Shown: positions 37,282 through 46,264, counted from the first letter of the stretch. The stretch: DNA of 64,000 bases from SCUB01 sp041918675 (GCA_041918675.1 JAYRVF010000005.1:141231-205230); one strand, 5' to 3'. Notes: generated by a model from the sequence alone, not told the origin. A program made the numbers and translations.

Positions 37282-38385
37282 ATGATCAAGCTCAAGCTAG
37301 CGAAGGCTGCCGCCGGATTGTGCGTCGCAGCAGGAATTGGCCTGGCAAGCCCCGTCCCGGCGACCGCGCAAGAAACCATCAACCTGACCATCGCCTCGAG
37401 CCACCCGACGACATTGGCCTGGGTCGGTTTGATGTCCTCCTATTTCGTGCCGGAGGTCAACAAGCGGCTCGAAGCGGCGGGCGGCAAGTACAAGATCGCC
37501 TGGCGCGAGGTCTATGGCGGCCAGCTCTACAAGCAGAACGCCACGCTGACGTCCGTCGAGCAGGGCGTGACCGACATCGGCTGGGTGTTCACGCAGCTTG
37601 AAGCGGCCAAGATGCCGCTGTTCAACGTCACGACGGTTGCCCCCTTCACGACCGACAACCTGCCGATCATCCTCGATGTCATGAACGAATTGGCCGAGGC
37701 CAACGCGGGCATGAAGAAGGAGTGGGAGAAGAACAACCTGGTGTTCCTCGGCTCGACCGGCGTCGACACCTATCACCTGTACACGAAGGCGCCGGTCAAC
37801 AGCTACGCCGACCTCAAGGGACGCAAGCTCGGCGCGCCGGGAACCATCGGTCTTTGGCTGCGCGGCTCGGGCGCGGTTCCGGTCGACGGCTCGCTCCAGA
37901 CCTACTACACCGACATTCAATCCGGCGTCGCCGAAGGCGCGGTCTCGATCGCCACCGGCATTCTGCCGTCGCGCGTCTACGAGGTCGCCCCCTACATCAC
38001 GACGGTCAACATCGGCGCTTTGTCGGTCGGCGCCATCGCCATCAACAAGGACACATGGGAGAAACTGCCCGCCGAGGTGCGCGCCGTGCTCAAGGAAGCC
38101 GGCAAGGGCTACACCGTCGCGCTCGGCAAGGAAGTCATGACGCGGGCGGAAACGGCCGAAAAGAAGATGATCGAGGCCGGCGCGAGCCTGTCGCCGCCGG
38201 TGCAGGTCAAGCCGTTCTCGGCGAGCGAGCGCGAATTGTGGATCAAGACGATGCCCAATCTCGCCGCCGATTGGGTGAAGACGAACGAGGCGAAGGGCCT
38301 GCCCGCGCGCGACGTGCTGGCGGCCTACATGGACGGCCTGCGCAAGCGCGGTGTCAAGCCCGCCCGCAATTGGGACAAGGAATAG
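37282..38385 (+). CDS. dctP: TRAP substrate-binding protein (DctP), second set
   Basis: Periplasmic receptor, 367 residues, signal peptide KLKLAKAAAGLCVAAGIGLA with cleavage near ATAQE. DctP features: WREVYGGQLYKQNATLTSVEQGV, NSYADLKGRKLGAPG with the conserved Arg position (R in KGRKLGAPG) used for carboxylate binding in the family, and TYYTDIQSGVAEGAV. GGGAGG lies 9 bp before the ATG. It heads dctP-dctQ-dctM with a strong hairpin between dctP and dctQ, an arrangement expected to yield more receptor than permease. The ligand is unknown; an aromatic or C4-type carboxylate is possible given the nearby gallate genes. Confidence 0.92.
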   Translation: MIKLKLAKAAAGLCVAAGIGLASPVPATAQETINLTIASSHPTTLAWVGLMSSYFVPEVNKRLEAAGGKYKIAWREVYGGQLYKQNATLTSVEQGVTDIGWVFTQLEAAKMPLFNVTTVAPFTTDNLPIILDVMNELAEANAGMKKEWEKNNLVFLGSTGVDTYHLYTKAPVNSYADLKGRKLGAPGTIGLWLRGSGAVPVDGSLQTYYTDIQSGVAEGAVSIATGILPSRVYEVAPYITTVNIGALSVGAIAINKDTWEKLPAEVRAVLKEAGKGYTVALGKEVMTRAETAEKKMIEAGASLSPPVQVKPFSASERELWIKTMPNLAADWVKTNEAKGLPARDVLAAYMDGLRKRGVKPARNWDKE

Positions 38386-38395
38386 GCCACGACAT

Positions 38396-38422
38396 GATTC
38401 CCGCCGCGCCGCGGCGGGAATC
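38396..38422. other. Strong hairpin between dctP and dctQ
   Basis: A perfect 12-bp inverted repeat (arms 38396-38407 and 38411-38422, GATTCCCGCCGC and its complement) with a 3-base loop begins 10 bp after the dctP stop. No T-run follows. It is well placed to protect the dctP message end or to cause partial termination. Confidence 0.65.
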
Positions 38423-38460
38423 AACTCCTTGCTTCTTTGGCTGGATGGAGGAGTGCCGCG

Positions 38461-39021
38461 ATGTCCCACGAGCGCATGCCGGACCTGACCGAGACCAGCG
38501 AACCGGAGCCCGAACGGCAGACGCCATTCGGGCTTTTCGTCGACGGCCTCAACAGCGTGGGCTCGCTGCTGATCCTGGCCGTCATGCTGATGATGTGCGC
38601 AGATGTCGTCGCCCGTGATGCCTTCAACAATCCGCAGCCGGGCGTCGCGGAGATGGTCGGCGTATCGATCGTCGCCATTCTGTTTCTGCAACTCGCCAGC
38701 ACCGTGCGGCACGGACGCATGGCGCGGGCCGATCTGTTCCTCGATCCGTTCAAGGCCTCATGGCCGGTCGGCGGCGGCGTTCTGGAAGCGGTCTTCTGCG
38801 TCATGGGAACCGCCATGTGCATGCTGGTATTCTATGCCACGCTCCCGGTCTTTCTACGCGCGTGGCGGGACTCCGAATTTTTCGGCGTCGAGAACCTGTT
38901 CACATTCCCGACCTGGCCGGTGCGGATCATCGTGCTGATCGGCAGCGCCACCGCCGCGATCCAATATCTGCTTCTCGCGTGGCGGGCACTTGGTCGCGCG
39001 TTTGGCGATAACGGCCGATAG
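38461..39021 (+). CDS. dctQ: TRAP transporter small permease (DctQ), second set
   Basis: A 186-residue protein with four hydrophobic segments (VGSLLILAVMLMMCADVVAR, MVGVSIVAILFLQLAS, LEAVFCVMGTAMCMLVFY, WPVRIIVLIGSATAAIQYLL), the standard DctQ pattern; RHGRMARADLFLD is the conserved loop. The ATG at 38461 has GGAGGAG 8 bp upstream. dctM follows after 13 bp. Confidence 0.9.
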   Translation: MSHERMPDLTETSEPEPERQTPFGLFVDGLNSVGSLLILAVMLMMCADVVARDAFNNPQPGVAEMVGVSIVAILFLQLASTVRHGRMARADLFLDPFKASWPVGGGVLEAVFCVMGTAMCMLVFYATLPVFLRAWRDSEFFGVENLFTFPTWPVRIIVLIGSATAAIQYLLLAWRALGRAFGDNGR

Positions 39022-39034
39022 GAAAGCCGCGTTC

Positions 39035-40348
39035 ATGGACCCCATCACCGTCGGCTTGATCGCCATCGTCCTGATGTTGAGCCTCATCTATTTCGGGGCG
39101 CATATCGGCATCGCCCTGATGTTCGTCTCGTTCGTCAGCGTGTCGATGCTCAAGACCCCGGTCATCGCCGCGCGAATGGTGGCGGCCGCGGCCAATGATA
39201 CCTTGCAGGACTATCTCTTCGGCGTGGTGCCGCTGTTCGTGCTGATGGGACTTCTCGTCAGCGTGTCCGGGGTCGGACGCGATACCTTCGATGTCGCGCA
39301 ATGGCTGATGCGTCGGGTCAAGGGCGGGCTCGGCGTCGCCACCGTCGCGTCCAACGCGGTATTCGCGGCGATCACCGGGATCAGCATCGCCTCGGCTTCG
39401 GTGTTCACCAAGGTCGCGGTGCCCGAGATGATCCGCCACGGCTATACGCCGCGCTTTTCGGTCGGCGTCGTCGCCGGCAGTTCCGTGCTCGGCATGCTGA
39501 TCCCGCCGAGCCTCCTGATGATCATCTACGGCGTCCTTTCCGAGCAATCGATCGGCCGCATGTTCATCGCCGGCATCATTCCCGGCATCGTGCTGGCGAT
39601 CATGTTCTCGGTGATGATCGTGACGATGGCGCATCTGATGCCTCAACGGCTTTACGTCGCCAGAGACGCCGATCACGTCGCCGACCACACCGAGACGATC
39701 GGCTCGGCCATCGTCAAGGCGATCCCGATCGTCGCGCTGATCGGCGTCGTGCTCGGCGGCCTCTATGGCGGATTGTTCACGCCGACGGAAGCGGGAGCCG
39801 CCGGCGCCGCCGGCGCGCTCATCATCGCGCTGGTTCGTCGCACGCTCGGGCCGAGGCAATTCTGGCGCGTGCTGGTCGAGACCGGCCAGGTCACGGTCTC
39901 GGTTCTGTTCCTCGTCATGGCGGCCAGTCTCTACAGCCGGATGTTGGCGTTGACCGGACTGCCGGCGACGGTCGCCACCGCCATCACCACGCTCGGACTT
40001 GAGCTCTATGGATTTCTCGGCGTCTACGTCCTGGTCGTCCTGGGGCTTGGCTGCATCATCGACTCGGTATCGATCATGCTGATCATGCTGCCCATCGTCC
40101 TGCCGATCGCGACGCAGTTCGGGATGGATCTGGTGTGGTTCGGCGTCGTGACCGTGGTCGCGGTCGAGATCGGTCTGATCACGCCGCCATTCGGAATCTC
40201 CGTCTATACCGTCAAGGCGACCTTGAACAATCCGAACATCACCATTCGCGATATTTTCGCCGGCAGCTTTCCATTCGTCCTCTGCATGGCGGCCGTGCTG
40301 GTCATCTTGATCATCTTCCCGTCGCTGAGCACGATACTGGTGCGATGA
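39035..40348 (+). CDS. dctM: TRAP transporter large permease (DctM), second set
   Basis: A 437-residue DctM-family permease with a dozen hydrophobic segments. Motifs: VPLFVLMGLLVSVSGVGRD, ITGISIASASVFTKVAVPEM, GSSVLGMLIPPSLLMIIYGV and LITPPFGISVYTVKA. AGGAAAG precedes the ATG at 39035. It ends 70 bp from the convergent acetoacetate-CoA ligase gene. It is clearly distinct in sequence from the first dctM, so the two importers are old paralogues rather than a recent duplication. Confidence 0.93.
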   Translation: MDPITVGLIAIVLMLSLIYFGAHIGIALMFVSFVSVSMLKTPVIAARMVAAAANDTLQDYLFGVVPLFVLMGLLVSVSGVGRDTFDVAQWLMRRVKGGLGVATVASNAVFAAITGISIASASVFTKVAVPEMIRHGYTPRFSVGVVAGSSVLGMLIPPSLLMIIYGVLSEQSIGRMFIAGIIPGIVLAIMFSVMIVTMAHLMPQRLYVARDADHVADHTETIGSAIVKAIPIVALIGVVLGGLYGGLFTPTEAGAAGAAGALIIALVRRTLGPRQFWRVLVETGQVTVSVLFLVMAASLYSRMLALTGLPATVATAITTLGLELYGFLGVYVLVVLGLGCIIDSVSIMLIMLPIVLPIATQFGMDLVWFGVVTVVAVEIGLITPPFGISVYTVKATLNNPNITIRDIFAGSFPFVLCMAAVLVILIIFPSLSTILVR

Positions 40349-40418
40349 GCGGGGCGCGAGAAGCCACTGCGGCGGCTTTGCTCATCGACCACCTCTCCTT
40401 GTCGCCGCCGTCCTCGCC

Positions 40419-42410
40419 TCAGATCCGGTAGTCCCGTTGGGTGCGGGCATACTCGACAAAGGCGTCGAGCGTTCGCGGATTGGCCATGGCGTTGCGGTTA
40501 AGTACCTTGTCGGGCGCCGCGCCCATCAAAATCCGACGAACCGGCACTTCCATCTTCTTACCGGTGAGCGTGTAGGGGATTTCGGGAACGACAATGATCT
40601 TGTCGGGGACGTGGCGCGCGGTGCAGGCCCGCCGCAGCGTGTCGGCGATGCCGCGCTCAAGATCGCGGTCGAATGCCTTGTCCGGCTTGAGCTTGACGAA
40701 AAGCGGCATGAAAAAGCCGCCGCCGGGCAGATCGAGATTGACGATCAGGCCGTCGGCGATCCCGTCGACCTGATCGAGCGCGCGGTAGATTTCCGCGGTA
40801 CCGATCCGCACGCCGTGCCGGTTCAACGTGGCATCCGAGCGGCCGAGCACGAAACAGCCGCCCCGCGCGTTGATGCGCAGCAGGTCGCCGTGCCGCCACA
40901 CCCCCGGATAGGTGTCGAAATACGTGTCCCGATATCGCTGACCGGACTCGTCGCCCCAGAAGCGGATCGGCATCGACGGCAGCGGCTTGGTGATGACGAA
41001 CTCGCCGACCTCGTCGATCACGCTGTTGCCATCCTCGTCGAAGCACTCGACCGCGACGCCAAGCTGCCGCGCCTGGATTTCGCCGGCGCGAACGGGCAGG
41101 ATCGCGACGCCGCCGACAAAGCCCGTGCAGCAATCCGTTCCGCCGCTCCCGGTTGCGATCCAAAGGTCGGATTTGACGTTGGCATAGAACCAGGCCGTGC
41201 ATTCGGCCGACACCGGCGAGCCCGCCGGCATGATCGCGCGCAACTTTTCGAGTTTGTAGCGCTCGCGCGGCACGATCCCGGCCTTGCGCATGATGTCGAC
41301 ATAGGACGGGCTAGCGCCGAAGAACGCAGCGCCACTCTCATCGGCCATCCGCCACAGGCGATCGATCTCGGGGTAGGCCGGATTGCCGTCGTAAAGAACC
41401 GGGCAGACCCCCTGCAGTAGCATCGACGCGACGAAGTTCCACATCATCCATCCGGTCGTGGTGTAGAAGAACGCGCGCTCCCCGGGATGCAGATCCATAT
41501 GGAAGTTGAGCGACTTCAGCATCTCGATGGTGATGCCGCCATGGCCGTGAACGATCGGCTTGGGCAGCCCCGTGGTTCCGGAGGAAAACAGAATCCATAG
41601 TGGATGATCGAACGGCACCTGCTCGAATTCGAAGTCGGCGGCGGCGACCGGCGGGCGGTCGAACAGGCTCCGCCAGCCGCGGCTCTTCGGCGAGATCCCG
41701 AGCGGCCGGTCCGGCGCGAGACGCGGCAACTCGATGACGTGGTCGAGGCTGTCGAGCGCGCCGACGATCTGGCGCAATTCCTCGCGCCGGTCGAAATCCT
41801 TTCCGCCATAACGATAGCCGTCGACGCAGAACAGCACTTTCGGCCGCAATTGCGACAGGCGGTCAAGCACGCCCCGCGAGCCGAAATCCGGCGAACAACT
41901 CGCCCAGATCGCGCCGATCGCCGTCGCCGCGAACATGGCGATCATCGTCTCCGGGATGTTCGGCATATAGGAGGCGACGCGGTCGCCAGGCTTGACGCCG
42001 AGCGCGCGCAGCTCGGTCGCCAGGGTGCGAACGTCGCTCGCGAGACGCTCCCATGGCAAGCCCGCCAGCGGCGCGTCTTCGGAGAGGTACAAAAGCGCGT
42101 CCGTGCCCGGCCGCTCCCGCCTTAGAATATGCTCGGCGTAATTGAGGCGCGCGCCGGGAAACCATTTGGCTCCCGGCATCGACGCGTCGGCGAGCACGCG
42201 CTCATAGGGCGTCGACGACCGCATGTCGACGAAATCCCACAGCGCACCCCAAAACGCCTCCTGGTCGCCGACCGACCACCGCCATAACGCGCTGTAATCG
42301 GCGAATTCGAGGCCGCGTTCGCGTTTCAGCCAACGCATGAAGGCGATGATATTGGTACGTTCGATCCAGGCTTCGCCGGGTGTCCAAAGCAATTCACTCT
42401 CTTGGATCAT
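40419..42410 (-). CDS. Acetoacetate-CoA ligase
   Basis: A 663-residue ANL-superfamily enzyme that activates acetoacetate (or a related 3-oxoacid) to its CoA ester. The ATP-binding loop is ILFSSGTTGLPKPIVHGHGG, motif A5 TTGWMMWNF, and the hinge region GRSDATLNRHGVRIGTAEIY leads to the C-terminal domain with the catalytic Lys in LTGKKMEVPVRRIL. The N-terminus (LLWTPGEAWIERTNIIAFMRWL) is typical of acetoacetyl-CoA synthetases rather than acetyl-CoA synthetases. The ATG at 42410 is chosen. It lies downstream of two small minus-strand genes. A role in ketone-body or PHB-related carbon recovery is likely. Confidence 0.9.
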   Translation of the reverse strand: MIQESELLWTPGEAWIERTNIIAFMRWLKRERGLEFADYSALWRWSVGDQEAFWGALWDFVDMRSSTPYERVLADASMPGAKWFPGARLNYAEHILRRERPGTDALLYLSEDAPLAGLPWERLASDVRTLATELRALGVKPGDRVASYMPNIPETMIAMFAATAIGAIWASCSPDFGSRGVLDRLSQLRPKVLFCVDGYRYGGKDFDRREELRQIVGALDSLDHVIELPRLAPDRPLGISPKSRGWRSLFDRPPVAAADFEFEQVPFDHPLWILFSSGTTGLPKPIVHGHGGITIEMLKSLNFHMDLHPGERAFFYTTTGWMMWNFVASMLLQGVCPVLYDGNPAYPEIDRLWRMADESGAAFFGASPSYVDIMRKAGIVPRERYKLEKLRAIMPAGSPVSAECTAWFYANVKSDLWIATGSGGTDCCTGFVGGVAILPVRAGEIQARQLGVAVECFDEDGNSVIDEVGEFVITKPLPSMPIRFWGDESGQRYRDTYFDTYPGVWRHGDLLRINARGGCFVLGRSDATLNRHGVRIGTAEIYRALDQVDGIADGLIVNLDLPGGGFFMPLFVKLKPDKAFDRDLERGIADTLRRACTARHVPDKIIVVPEIPYTLTGKKMEVPVRRILMGAAPDKVLNRNAMANPRTLDAFVEYARTQRDYRI

Positions 42411-42477
42411 GCGCGCGTCGTCCCCCAACTCGCCGCCATCGCGGCACGCCAATCATTGATCTTCCCCGCGCGCGGCC

Positions 42478-42783
42478 TCACACGAGACCGAACTTGCGCG
42501 CCTTGATCAGCGCCACCGATCGGCGCCGCACGCCAAGCTTGGCGAAGATGCACTGCAAATACCACTTCACCGAGCCTTCGGTCAGGCCCAGCCGCGCGCC
42601 GATCTCGCGGTTGGAGAGCCCCTGGGCGACGAGCTTGATCACGTCGCTTTCGCGCGCGTTGAGCGCCTCCGGCAGCGTTTCTAGATCGTCCATCCCGTTC
42701 GGCGCAAGCACCTCCTTGTCCCCGCCGCCGATCCGCCCGCGCCAATCCGCCCGCGTCGGGCGATTTCGGAGCCCTTCGTCCAA
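42478..42783 (-). CDS. Small LuxR-type HTH protein
   Basis: About 60 residues at the C-terminal end form a complete LuxR/GerE helix-turn-helix (LNARESDVIKLVAQGLSNREIGARL, then LTEGSVKWYLQCIFAKLGVRRR). There is no receiver or ligand domain; the upstream 30-40 residues are Arg/Gly-rich and without clear fold. The start is uncertain: TTG at 42783 gives 101 residues, the ATG at 42693 gives 71. It may be a stand-alone DNA-binding protein or the remnant of a MalT-like regulator that lost its N-terminus. It lies 6 bp after a conserved unknown gene and 67 bp before the acetoacetate-CoA ligase gene. Confidence 0.65.
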   Translation of the reverse strand: MDEGLRNRPTRADWRGRIGGGDKEVLAPNGMDDLETLPEALNARESDVIKLVAQGLSNREIGARLGLTEGSVKWYLQCIFAKLGVRRRSVALIKARKFGLV

Positions 42784-42789
42784 TCGTCG

Positions 42790-43266
42790 TCAAATCTTCC
42801 GGCTGTCATAGGCCCAATGCAACAGCGCCTGCCGCTGGCGCTTGCGGCAGGTCTGATCGCCCCGCTCGCAATGGCGTTGCACCTGCCTCACATGGCGGCG
42901 CATCGCCTTCCAGCGCTTGATCTGCCGCGCATCCTCGTCGGGCATGCGCCGACCCATGTAGTAGCGGCAATACCACTGGAACCAGCCGCGCGGATCGGCG
43001 GGATGGATCCAGCCTTTCCGCCGCCATTCCGACAGCGGCTGGCTCGCGCCGACACCGAAGAAATTGAGCGAAGGATCGGCGCGATCCTTGGCGAGTTTCG
43101 CGCGCGTAAACCAGCTCTTGGGAAACTCCTTCCGGCAATCGGTCATGTATTTGCCGCCGAATACGCCGAGGCGCAGCATTTCCGCCGGCGTCAAGTCAGG
43201 GCGGAACTCGGGATCGAAAGCGCGTCCGACCGGCGCGACGCGCGCGTAGCGATAGTTCTTCTGCAT
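42790..43266 (-). CDS. Conserved protein of unknown function
   Basis: A 158-residue soluble protein. It has a strongly conserved-looking core: PVGRAFDPEFRPDLTPAEML, GVFGGKYMTDCRKEFPKSWF, GASQPLSEWRRKGWIHPADP and RGWFQWYCRYYMGRRMPDED, ending RQALLHWAYDSRKI. It is rich in Trp, Tyr, Arg and charged residues, has no signal peptide and no motif for which I can name a reaction. I recall similar unannotated proteins in diverse bacteria, but cannot give a function. The ATG at 43266 is chosen; a GTG at 43299 is possible. It is probably cotranscribed with the LuxR-type gene. Confidence 0.75.
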   Translation of the reverse strand: MQKNYRYARVAPVGRAFDPEFRPDLTPAEMLRLGVFGGKYMTDCRKEFPKSWFTRAKLAKDRADPSLNFFGVGASQPLSEWRRKGWIHPADPRGWFQWYCRYYMGRRMPDEDARQIKRWKAMRRHVRQVQRHCERGDQTCRKRQRQALLHWAYDSRKI

Positions 43267-43577
43267 GCGGTCGTTGACGATGATCGTCTTTCGTATCACG
43301 GCGCGCGTTCCATCGGCTCGGGCGGGACAAGCGGCGGGCGCCGCTCAACGAAGGCCAGTTGGCTCCCGCGATGTTTCTACAAACATATGCGCGGAGCGGC
43401 GGCGGCGACAACGGCGTTTCGCGGCTCCGATACCTTCGATCCCCGCGTTCGCTTCCCGTGGCATTACCCGTCAGCAAGCCCGCCGCGCCATCACATCGAT
43501 CGGCCACTCCCCCGCCCCTTTTCAATCCGGGTCCGAACGCGGCAATCGCGCGCCGAATTCGGCGGCAGTCCTCGCAT
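43267..43577. other. Gene-free stretch
   Basis: About 310 bp between the conserved unknown gene and the LysR-type gene, both on the minus strand. Nothing recognisable as a gene; no clear terminator. It should contain the promoter of the unknown/LuxR/ligase group. Confidence 0.35.
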
Positions 43578-44843
43578 TCATCTTGCCGCCGACCGTCCCG
43601 GCGGTCGCGGCGTGGTTCGCGACGCGCGCCTGATCTCGGCCAGAACCGCGCGCGCCGCCGGCGACGGCATCGCCCGTTCGCGCGTCGTGATGCCGATCTT
43701 CCGGCTGCTCGCGTCAAGCCTCACCGCCAACTCGACAAGCGCGCCCGACGCGAGCTCGTGTTGGAGCTGATGCGGAGAGATGGCCGTCAGCATATCGCTT
43801 TTCATCAGCAGGCCGCGGATCAGCGCCAGGTCTCCCGTTTCGACGACCGGCGTCGGCGGTTCGATCTTGAGCTGGCGGAACGACTGGTCGATCAGTTGCC
43901 GGCCCGGCGCGCCGGGGCGCGGCAAAATCCACTTCGCCGTCAGCAGGTCCTTCAGCGCCACCTTGTGGCCCCGCAGCGGATGGCCCGCGCGGCCGATGAC
44001 GCCAAGTCGATCATCGAACAAGGATTCGGTGGCGAGTTCGGATTTCTTGTCACCCCCGCGAAGGGCGCCGACGATGAAATCGATCTCCCCGTCGCGCAGT
44101 CCCGCGGCCAGCACGTCATAGGTGCTTTCGACGATCGTGATCCGAATATTGGGATGGCGCGCGAGCGTCGCGGCGATCGCGGTGGGCAGAACATGGGTGC
44201 GGCTGAGCGGAAGGGCGCCGATCGCGACGTGGCCGCGTAGCGTTCCGGCGATCGCCGCGATATCGGACCGCATGTGTCGCAATTCGGCGACGATACGCTT
44301 GCCACGCGACACCAGAATCGCGCCGAGGTCGGTCGCGACCATGCCGCGCATCATGCGCTGAAACAGCCGCGTGCCAACCGCCTTCTCCATGCGGGACAGC
44401 GCCATGCTCGCGCCGGCTTGCGTGAGGCCGACCCGCGCCGCGGCGCTGGATAGATTTCGCAGCTCCATCAACGCCGTCAGCAAGCGGATGTTCCGCCCGC
44501 CGCGCAGCAGATTGGCGACCGCCGTCCGCTCCGCTTCGCGCCGCCGGCCGCCGGTGACCACGCCGGCTTCAACGGCCTCGGCGATCTCATCGTTGATGCG
44601 CGAGGCGCGGACGAGAACGGCCTTGCCATAGGCGTTGAGCAGAAGGCCGCGCGGCTTGCGCTCGAACAGCGCGACACCTAGTCCCCGCTCAAGCTCGCCG
44701 ATCGCGCGCGCGATGGCGGAAGGCGCCTTGTATATCGCGGCCGAGGCCTTCGCGATCGATCCGCCTTGCGCCACGGCGACAAAGTCGCGGACATGATGCA
44801 GATAATCCTCGATTTCAGTATCGACCGGACGGACTTCGCTCAC
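43578..44843 (-). CDS. LysR-family regulator with two tandem HTH domains
   Basis: A 421-residue regulator, about 120 residues longer than an ordinary LysR protein because it has two LysR winged HTH segments. The first spans about residues 14-80 (FVAVAQGGSIAKASAAIYKA, PSAIARAIGELERGLGVALF), the second about 118-180 (LLTALMELRNLSSAAARVGL, TQAGASMALSRMEKAVGTRLF). The LysR effector domain follows from RGHVAIGALPLSRTHVLPTA. The GTG at 44843 is used because GGTGGAG lies 6 bp upstream. It is divergent from the gallate operon and is probably its activator, comparable in position to GalR of Pseudomonas putida. Confidence 0.88.
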   Translation of the reverse strand: MSEVRPVDTEIEDYLHHVRDFVAVAQGGSIAKASAAIYKAPSAIARAIGELERGLGVALFERKPRGLLLNAYGKAVLVRASRINDEIAEAVEAGVVTGGRRREAERTAVANLLRGGRNIRLLTALMELRNLSSAAARVGLTQAGASMALSRMEKAVGTRLFQRMMRGMVATDLGAILVSRGKRIVAELRHMRSDIAAIAGTLRGHVAIGALPLSRTHVLPTAIAATLARHPNIRITIVESTYDVLAAGLRDGEIDFIVGALRGGDKKSELATESLFDDRLGVIGRAGHPLRGHKVALKDLLTAKWILPRPGAPGRQLIDQSFRQLKIEPPTPVVETGDLALIRGLLMKSDMLTAISPHQLQHELASGALVELAVRLDASSRKIGITTRERAMPSPAARAVLAEIRRASRTTPRPPGRSAAR

Positions 44844-45172
44844 GACGTTCTCCACCGCCCACGCGAGAGGCCGAAATCATCGCGGCGGCGCGCCCCGCCG
44901 AAGGTCGCGTCGACCTTCAGGCCGATCGGCGCCGCGCCTCGGCGCGCCCTCGCCACATCACAATTCTCGCTGTTGATGAGGTTCACGGCGCGGCACTCCA
45001 AGCAACCGAAAGCCAAATATCGCGAAAATTATTGATTCATGCGGCGCGCCCGCCGTCGCTCCCTGGCCGTCGGCATCACAAAATTAGAACGAACAATCAG
45101 GCTTTGGCAACGGACTTGTCGGCGGACCGCGCTATAGTTCGGCCCATCGATGTCGATACGGTCCAGCCGACG
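44844..45172. other. Divergent promoter region of the gallate operon
   Basis: About 330 bp between the divergent LysR-type gene and galD. It must hold both promoters and the regulator site. A TATAGT hexamer near 45134 is a possible -10 for galD but I see no good -35 partner. A dyad typical of LysR sites is listed separately. Confidence 0.4.
45016..45033. promoter_or_regulatory. Possible LysR-type operator
   Basis: AATA at 45016-45019 and TATT at 45030-45033 form a dyad with a 10-bp spacer in a locally AT-rich patch, consistent with the T-N11-A kind of site bound by LysR proteins. It lies about 140 bp upstream of galD in the divergent region. Pattern only. Confidence 0.3.
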
Positions 45173-46264
45173 ATGCGCCCCGACGACGCCCATTCCGATC
45201 TCCTGAGGATTCCCTGCGTGTGGATGCGCGGGGGGACCTCGAAGGCCGCCTATTTCCGCGCCGACGTGCTGCCGGCGGCCGCCGCGGCGCGCGACCGCAT
45301 CCTGCTCGCGGCGATGGGCTCCCCCGACGCGCGCCAGATCGACGGCATCGGGGGCGGCACGCCGCTGACGACCAAGCTGGCGATCATCTCGCCGTCGGCT
45401 CATCGCCCGGGAGAAATCGACTATCTCTTCGGCCAGGTCGTCATCGGCGAGGACCGCATCGACTACTCGCCGACCTGCGGCAATATTCTCGCCGGCGTCG
45501 GACCGTTCGCGATCGAGCAGGGCCTCGTGCCAGCGACGGACGGCGTCACCAACGTCCAAATCCACATGGTCAATACCGGCGGACGATGCACGGCGGTGGT
45601 GCGGACACCCGATCGGCGCGTCCGCTATGGCGGGGATACGCGGATCAGCGGTGTGCCAACGCCGGGCGCGCCGATTGAGCTGCGATTCCGCGATGTCGCG
45701 GGATCGAGTTGCGGCGCGCTCTATCCCACCGGCAATCGTCGCGACCGGATCGACAATATCGCGGTCACCTGCATCGACAACGGCATGCCGGTTGTTCTCA
45801 TGCGCGCCGCCGATGTCGGCGTAACGGGATATGAGACGCCGCACGAGTTGGACGCCAACATCAAGCTGAAGGCGCGGATCGAAGTCATCCGGCTTCTCGC
45901 CGGCTCGTTGATGGGGCTCGGCGATGTCGCGCGGAAAGTGATTCCGAAGATGACCCTGGTCGCACCCGCGCGCGAGGGCGGTCACCTCTGCACCCGCACT
46001 TTCATTCCGCATCGGTGCCACGACGCGATCGGCGTGCTGGGCGCGGCCTCGGTGGCGACCGCCTTCGCTGATCCGGAGACGGTTTGCGCGTCGCTGGAGA
46101 AAGATCGCCAAGGAGCGGAAACGCAAGATATTTCGGTCGAGCATCCGACCGGCGAATTCACCATCCGGCTGAGCGGCATCGGGACGTCCGACGCCCCCGC
46201 GGTTGCCCTGCTGCGCACGGCGCGCCCGCTGTTCGAGGGGCATGTCCTGGTGCCGCCGCCATGA
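45173..46264 (+). CDS. galD: 4-Oxalomesaconate tautomerase (PrpF family)
   Basis: A 363-residue PrpF-family isomerase with the diaminopimelate-epimerase-like fold. VWMRGGTSKAAYFRADVLP at the N-terminus and DYSPTCGNILAGVGPFAIEQ are PrpF/GalD signatures. In gallate degradation it interconverts keto and enol forms of 4-oxalomesaconate, the ring-cleavage product, before hydration. Its position directly before gallate dioxygenase supports GalD rather than the methylaconitate isomerase PrpF. The ATG at 45173 gives the usual length; the ribosome site is weak. First gene of a five-gene plus-strand operon. Confidence 0.87.
   Translation: MRPDDAHSDLLRIPCVWMRGGTSKAAYFRADVLPAAAAARDRILLAAMGSPDARQIDGIGGGTPLTTKLAIISPSAHRPGEIDYLFGQVVIGEDRIDYSPTCGNILAGVGPFAIEQGLVPATDGVTNVQIHMVNTGGRCTAVVRTPDRRVRYGGDTRISGVPTPGAPIELRFRDVAGSSCGALYPTGNRRDRIDNIAVTCIDNGMPVVLMRAADVGVTGYETPHELDANIKLKARIEVIRLLAGSLMGLGDVARKVIPKMTLVAPAREGGHLCTRTFIPHRCHDAIGVLGAASVATAFADPETVCASLEKDRQGAETQDISVEHPTGEFTIRLSGIGTSDAPAVALLRTARPLFEGHVLVPPP

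Noticed and set aside
40349..40418. AAGCC/GGCTT hairpin as terminator between dctM and acetoacetate-CoA ligase genes
   Set aside because: Stem of only five pairs with a GC-mismatched interior and no T-run; not strong enough to call.
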